A DNA stretch of 8,378 nucleotides from NCBI GenBank assembly GCA_964292325.1, contig CAXYVG010000132.1, forward strand, positions 1 to 8,378, in the 5' to 3' direction. Positions 6,953 through 8,378 of the stretch are shown one piece after another. Every line of letters starts with the position of its first letter. Position 1 is the stretch's first letter. The notes below the pieces were generated by a model. That model was not told the DNA's origin. It did not search any database and worked only from the letters and a program-made list of their open reading frames with translations. The stretch is from CTSoil-075 sp964292325 (GTDB lineage Bacteria > Bacillota > Negativicutes > DSM-13327). A program made the position numbers and the translations under genes.

Positions 6953-7148
6953 CTAAAGAAATTGGTGCGTTTGTTGGAAATCATATTTAGAAACTACTTG
7001 AACACAGGTCAGGACGAGTTCTTGGAACACCTCCTCACGCATTGAAGGGGGAGACTCCTTTCATGTGCTTATAGAAGAGAGGGAGTAGCTCGTTAAGTAT
7101 GGTATCCGTGTCTTCCTCCTTGAATGCTCTAAGCAGTGTTTCGTTCAT
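6953..7148 (-). CDS. rsoA: RsoA-like sigma region-2 subunit, reading frame split in two
   Basis: The first frame starts at ATG 7148, five bases after the sigma gene's stop, with GGAAGGG as ribosome site. It runs 37 codons (MNETLLRAFKEEDTDTILNE, then LLPLFYKHMKGVSPFNA) to TGA 7037-7035. A second frame opens with an ATG at 7042, one base out of phase, and gives 29 residues containing EEVFQELVLTCVQVVSKYDF before TAG 6955-6953. That second part has the sigma region 2 pattern of helices ending in KYDF. Joining the frames by a +1 shift at CCC-T (about 7048-7045) gives one 64-aa protein close in kind to RsoA (79 aa in B. subtilis), which supplies region 2 to SigO. It may be a frameshift mutation, a sequencing error in a C5 run, programmed +1 shifting, or two coupled peptides. 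If truly broken, the sigma pair may not work. Confidence 0.6.
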
Positions 7149-7153
7149 TCTTT

Positions 7154-7669
7154 TCACCCTTCCAGCAGTTGCTGTTTGATTTTCGTCAGAGCTCGTTGCT
7201 TAGTCTTTGATACGGCTTGTATAGACACATCCAATTGCTTCCGCACCTCCGTAGCTTGAAGGCCGTCAATGAATAATAGCCACAACACGTGTTGCTGACG
7301 CTCTGTCAAAGTGGAAACAGCATTCAGCAATTCCTCGTTTTCCAAAACAGCGCCCCATTGATCTATTTTAAGAGGCTGCAGGGGACTTTGCTGCTGGTCA
7401 AGGGTATATTCCCACTTTTCCTCAGAAACTAATTCTTGCGTATTTTGATAGAGTCGTTCCCTCACATGCAGGCTTTTGTATTTTATGTTGGTCTGGATAA
7501 GGGAGAGTATCACCGTGTAATTTACAAAATCAGAATAGGCGGAGTTCAGTTTCTCCAATAAAATTGGATCTTTAGTTTGTTGATAAGTATCATGCCAAGC
7601 TTGATGGTCTAGTGTTTTCAAGAACTGCCTTTTTAAATTAGGTGTTTTACTTTTCTCTTCTCGTCTCAT
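7154..7669 (-). CDS. sigO: SigO-like sigma factor carrying region 4
   Basis: A 171-aa protein expected to direct RNA polymerase to the operon's promoters. Residues 111-170 are a clear sigma-70 region 4: LTERQQHVLWLLF (121-133) and the helix-turn-helix GLQATEVRKQLDVSIQAVSKTKQRA (136-160, in pieces LQATEVRKQLDVS and QAVSKTKQRA). Residues 40-75 resemble the short N-terminal part of SigO/phage-type regulators, but no complete region 2 is visible. In B. subtilis SigO (YvrI) works with the separate region-2 protein RsoA, and an RsoA-like gene follows here. TcdR/UviA group V factors that control clostridial toxins and bacteriocins are the other relatives to consider. The ATG at 7669 has GGAGG six bases upstream; an ATG at 7675 directly abuts that site and is unlikely. 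First gene of the operon, with LexA-type boxes upstream. Confidence 0.85.
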   Translation of the reverse strand: MRREEKSKTPNLKRQFLKTLDHQAWHDTYQQTKDPILLEKLNSAYSDFVNYTVILSLIQTNIKYKSLHVRERLYQNTQELVSEEKWEYTLDQQQSPLQPLKIDQWGAVLENEELLNAVSTLTERQQHVLWLLFIDGLQATEVRKQLDVSIQAVSKTKQRALTKIKQQLLEG

Positions 7670-7700
7670 TCTCATCCTCCTCTATGAGTGGTTACATCTA

Positions 7701-7730
7701 ATAAAAGCGAAAATATGTTCGAAATATCAA
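7701..7730 (-). promoter_or_regulatory. Probable SOS-controlled promoter of the sigma gene
   Basis: On the minus strand TTGATA (7730-7725) and TTTTAT (7706-7701) are 18 bases apart. The expected start near 7694 leaves a 25-nt leader ending in GGAGG before ATG 7669. The -10 is weak (four of six), but the whole LexA-type box at 7708-7721 fills the spacer, the normal place for repression. Confidence 0.5.
7708..7721. promoter_or_regulatory. LexA/DinR (SOS) box, one mismatch
   Basis: CGAAAATATGTTCG matches the Bacillus-type consensus CGAAC-N4-GTTCG except for A in place of the fifth base. It lies between the -35 and -10 of the likely sigma gene promoter. Confidence 0.65.
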
Positions 7731-7748
7731 CCACCTACTCGAAAAATA

Positions 7749-7762
7749 CGAACTTACGTTCT
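7749..7762. promoter_or_regulatory. LexA/DinR (SOS) box, exact core
   Basis: CGAACTTACGTTCT contains the exact GAAC-N4-GTTC core, with only the last flanking base off consensus. Its centre is 41 bp from that of the box at 7708-7721, close to four helical turns, so two LexA dimers could sit on the same DNA face. It overlaps the left arm of the palindrome at 7753-7787. Confidence 0.75.
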
Positions 7763-7787
7763 TTTTTTGGCCAAAAAAAAACGTAAG
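7753..7787. repeat. 35-base near-perfect palindrome
   Basis: CTTACGTT, c, TTTTTTTGG pairs with CCAAAAAAAAACGTAAG, leaving one bulged base and GGCC at the centre. In RNA it would form a long hairpin, but no T-run follows on either strand, so it is not a typical terminator. A dyad binding site for a regulator, or an element extruding as a cruciform, is possible. It lies in the sigma gene's upstream region. Confidence 0.8.
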
Positions 7788-7889
7788 CCTTGATATAATC
7801 GCCTTTATTATTTTCAACTTTTATAAAAAACCCTTTAGAATATTTAATAATACTATTTGCTATCTTTATTCTTCACTAGATAACAAGAT

Positions 7890-7917
7890 ATTCTATTACT
7901 CAATAATGCGAACGCAA
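7890..7917 (-). promoter_or_regulatory. Possible second, upstream SOS-linked promoter
   Basis: On the minus strand TTGCGT (7917-7912) and TAGAAT (7895-7890) are 16 bases apart. The LexA-type box at 7909-7922 covers the -35. A transcript from here would start near 7883 and read through the palindrome into the sigma gene, adding a leader of about 210 nt. The -35 matches only three consensus bases well. Confidence 0.35.
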
Positions 7918-7922
7918 GTTCT
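7909..7922. promoter_or_regulatory. LexA/DinR (SOS) box, exact core
   Basis: CGAACGCAAGTTCT has the exact GAAC-N4-GTTC core. It is about 160 bp upstream of the other exact box and overlaps a possible minus-strand promoter. Confidence 0.7.
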
Positions 7923-8031
7923 ATAAAGCAAGTATAAATTGACGTTTCAAAAAAATAATAGTTTTTAATTGTTCCACCTCTTCCCTTTTTTAAGTAATTA
8001 ACAAGTTAAAATTATAGTTTAACCTGCTCCC
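7923..8031. other. AT-rich noncoding stretch with nested inverted repeats
   Basis: No gene is supportable here. Two overlapping dyads are seen: TTAAC-AA-GTTAA (7998-8009) and GTTAAA-ATTATAG-TTTAAC (8005-8023). They stand just upstream of the promoter at 8032-8061 and could be an operator, though such dyads are common in AT-rich DNA. Confidence 0.4.
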
Positions 8032-8061
8032 TTGTTCCATCAAATACAATAGAGTTATAAT
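8032..8061 (+). promoter_or_regulatory. Promoter of a putative short transcript
   Basis: TTGTTC (8032-8037) and a perfect TATAAT (8056-8061) are 18 bases apart. Transcription would begin near 8068 and end at the terminator at 8236-8264. No convincing coding region lies between. Confidence 0.5.
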
Positions 8062-8067
8062 AACTAA

Positions 8068-8264
8068 CGTAGAAATCAATAACTTAAAATATATTATAAA
8101 TCTGCCATTGAACAATTTACAGAAGGATTTGTTTGTTATTTCTAAATGAAAGATAATATAGAAAAAATATACATGGGTATTAACAAATTTCAGAAAAATA
8201 ATAAATACATGAAATTAGATAAAATCATGTATCCGGAACCCTATACCTATAGGGTTCTTTTTTT
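8068..8264 (+). ncRNA. Putative ~195-nt RNA bounded by promoter and terminator
   Basis: A good promoter (8032-8061) and a strong terminator (8236-8264) enclose AT-rich sequence. The only notable frame starts at ATG 8146 but lacks a well-placed ribosome site and runs through the terminator stem to 8268, so it is unlikely to be real. The RNA could be a regulatory or copy-control RNA, or a decayed gene's transcript. No known RNA family is recognised. Confidence 0.35.
8236..8264 (+). terminator. Strong intrinsic terminator
   Basis: Perfect 10-bp arms GAACCCTATA (8236-8245) and TATAGGGTTC (8248-8257) around a CC centre are followed by seven T (8258-8264). It points rightwards and insulates the gene starting at 8338 from upstream transcription. 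Confidence 0.9.
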
Positions 8265-8337
8265 ATGAAGGCTATGAACACACGATTACATGGTAAACTC
8301 AAATGAATTCGTGTATAGAAAAGGTGGGAGGTAGGAT

Positions 8338-8378
8338 ATGAAGGAAAAAAAGATCTTTACAGTGATCTACTTGTTGTT
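8338..8378 (+). CDS. Start of a gene cut by the window edge
   Basis: GGGAGGT (8327-8333) lies four bases before an ATG at 8338. The 13 visible codons read MKEKKIFTVIYLL: a lysine-rich start followed by hydrophobic residues, as in a signal peptide or first membrane segment. Too little is visible to name it. It is divergent from the minus-strand operon, and a weak TATAGA (8314-8319) may be its -10. Confidence 0.6.
   Translation, partial: MKEKKIFTVIYLL

Noticed and set aside
3515..7669. Ordinary prophage lysis cassette
   Set aside because: No phage structural, packaging, integration or replication genes are present; the operon begins with its own sigma pair and ends at a terminator and convergent gene.
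8146..8268. 40-codon frame downstream of the 8032 promoter
   Set aside because: The nearest purine-rich site is about 14 bases from the ATG, and the frame reads through a perfect terminator stem.

Overview
This AT-rich window looks like part of an accessory replicon, most likely a plasmid, from a low-GC Gram-positive (Bacillota, Bacillales or Lactobacillales). The signs are strong AGGAGG-type ribosome sites, a ParA-type partition gene with a small partner gene, Bacillus-type LexA boxes, and relatives of the Bacillus subtilis SigO/RsoA/YvrJ proteins. No replication initiator, phage structural gene, rRNA or tRNA is visible.

Layout. Bases 1-1488 hold an 8-bp tandem repeat, a promoter, a ParA ATPase and an overlapping small ParB/RepC-like gene (plus strand). 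Bases 1490-2393 are debris, mainly a fic gene broken by several frameshifts and a stop. Bases 2394-2825 are almost empty. Bases 2829-3341 (plus) encode a small polytopic membrane protein. A bidirectional terminator near 3413-3459 separates it from a minus-strand operon that runs from about 7694 down to 3515. In transcription order the operon holds a SigO-like sigma factor carrying region 4, an RsoA-like region-2 subunit whose frame is split in two, a 50-aa single-pass YvrJ protein, a leaderless GH73 glucosaminidase with two LysM domains, and a leaderless 802-aa protein. The last has PGRP-like peptidoglycan-binding repeats, a DUF1906 glycoside-hydrolase-like domain and an unrecognised C-terminal domain. 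Bases 7681-8337 are regulatory and noncoding, and a new gene begins at 8338 and leaves the window.

How it may work together (inference). Upstream of the sigma gene are three LexA-type boxes: two exact GAAC-N4-GTTC cores and one with a single mismatch lying inside the spacer of a well-placed promoter. This suggests DNA damage switches on a two-part sigma factor, then a holin-like protein, a wall hydrolase and a large wall-targeted protein. The membrane protein is convergent with the large gene and has its own promoter, as immunity genes of pore-forming colicins do. The base composition of the large gene drops sharply in the part encoding its C-terminal domain, which resembles a swapped effector module. 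My main hypothesis is that this is a Gram-positive, SOS-induced, lysis-released large bacteriocin with immunity. It resembles in outline the UV-inducible bcn5/uviAB system of pIP404 but uses SigO/RsoA/YvrJ parts.
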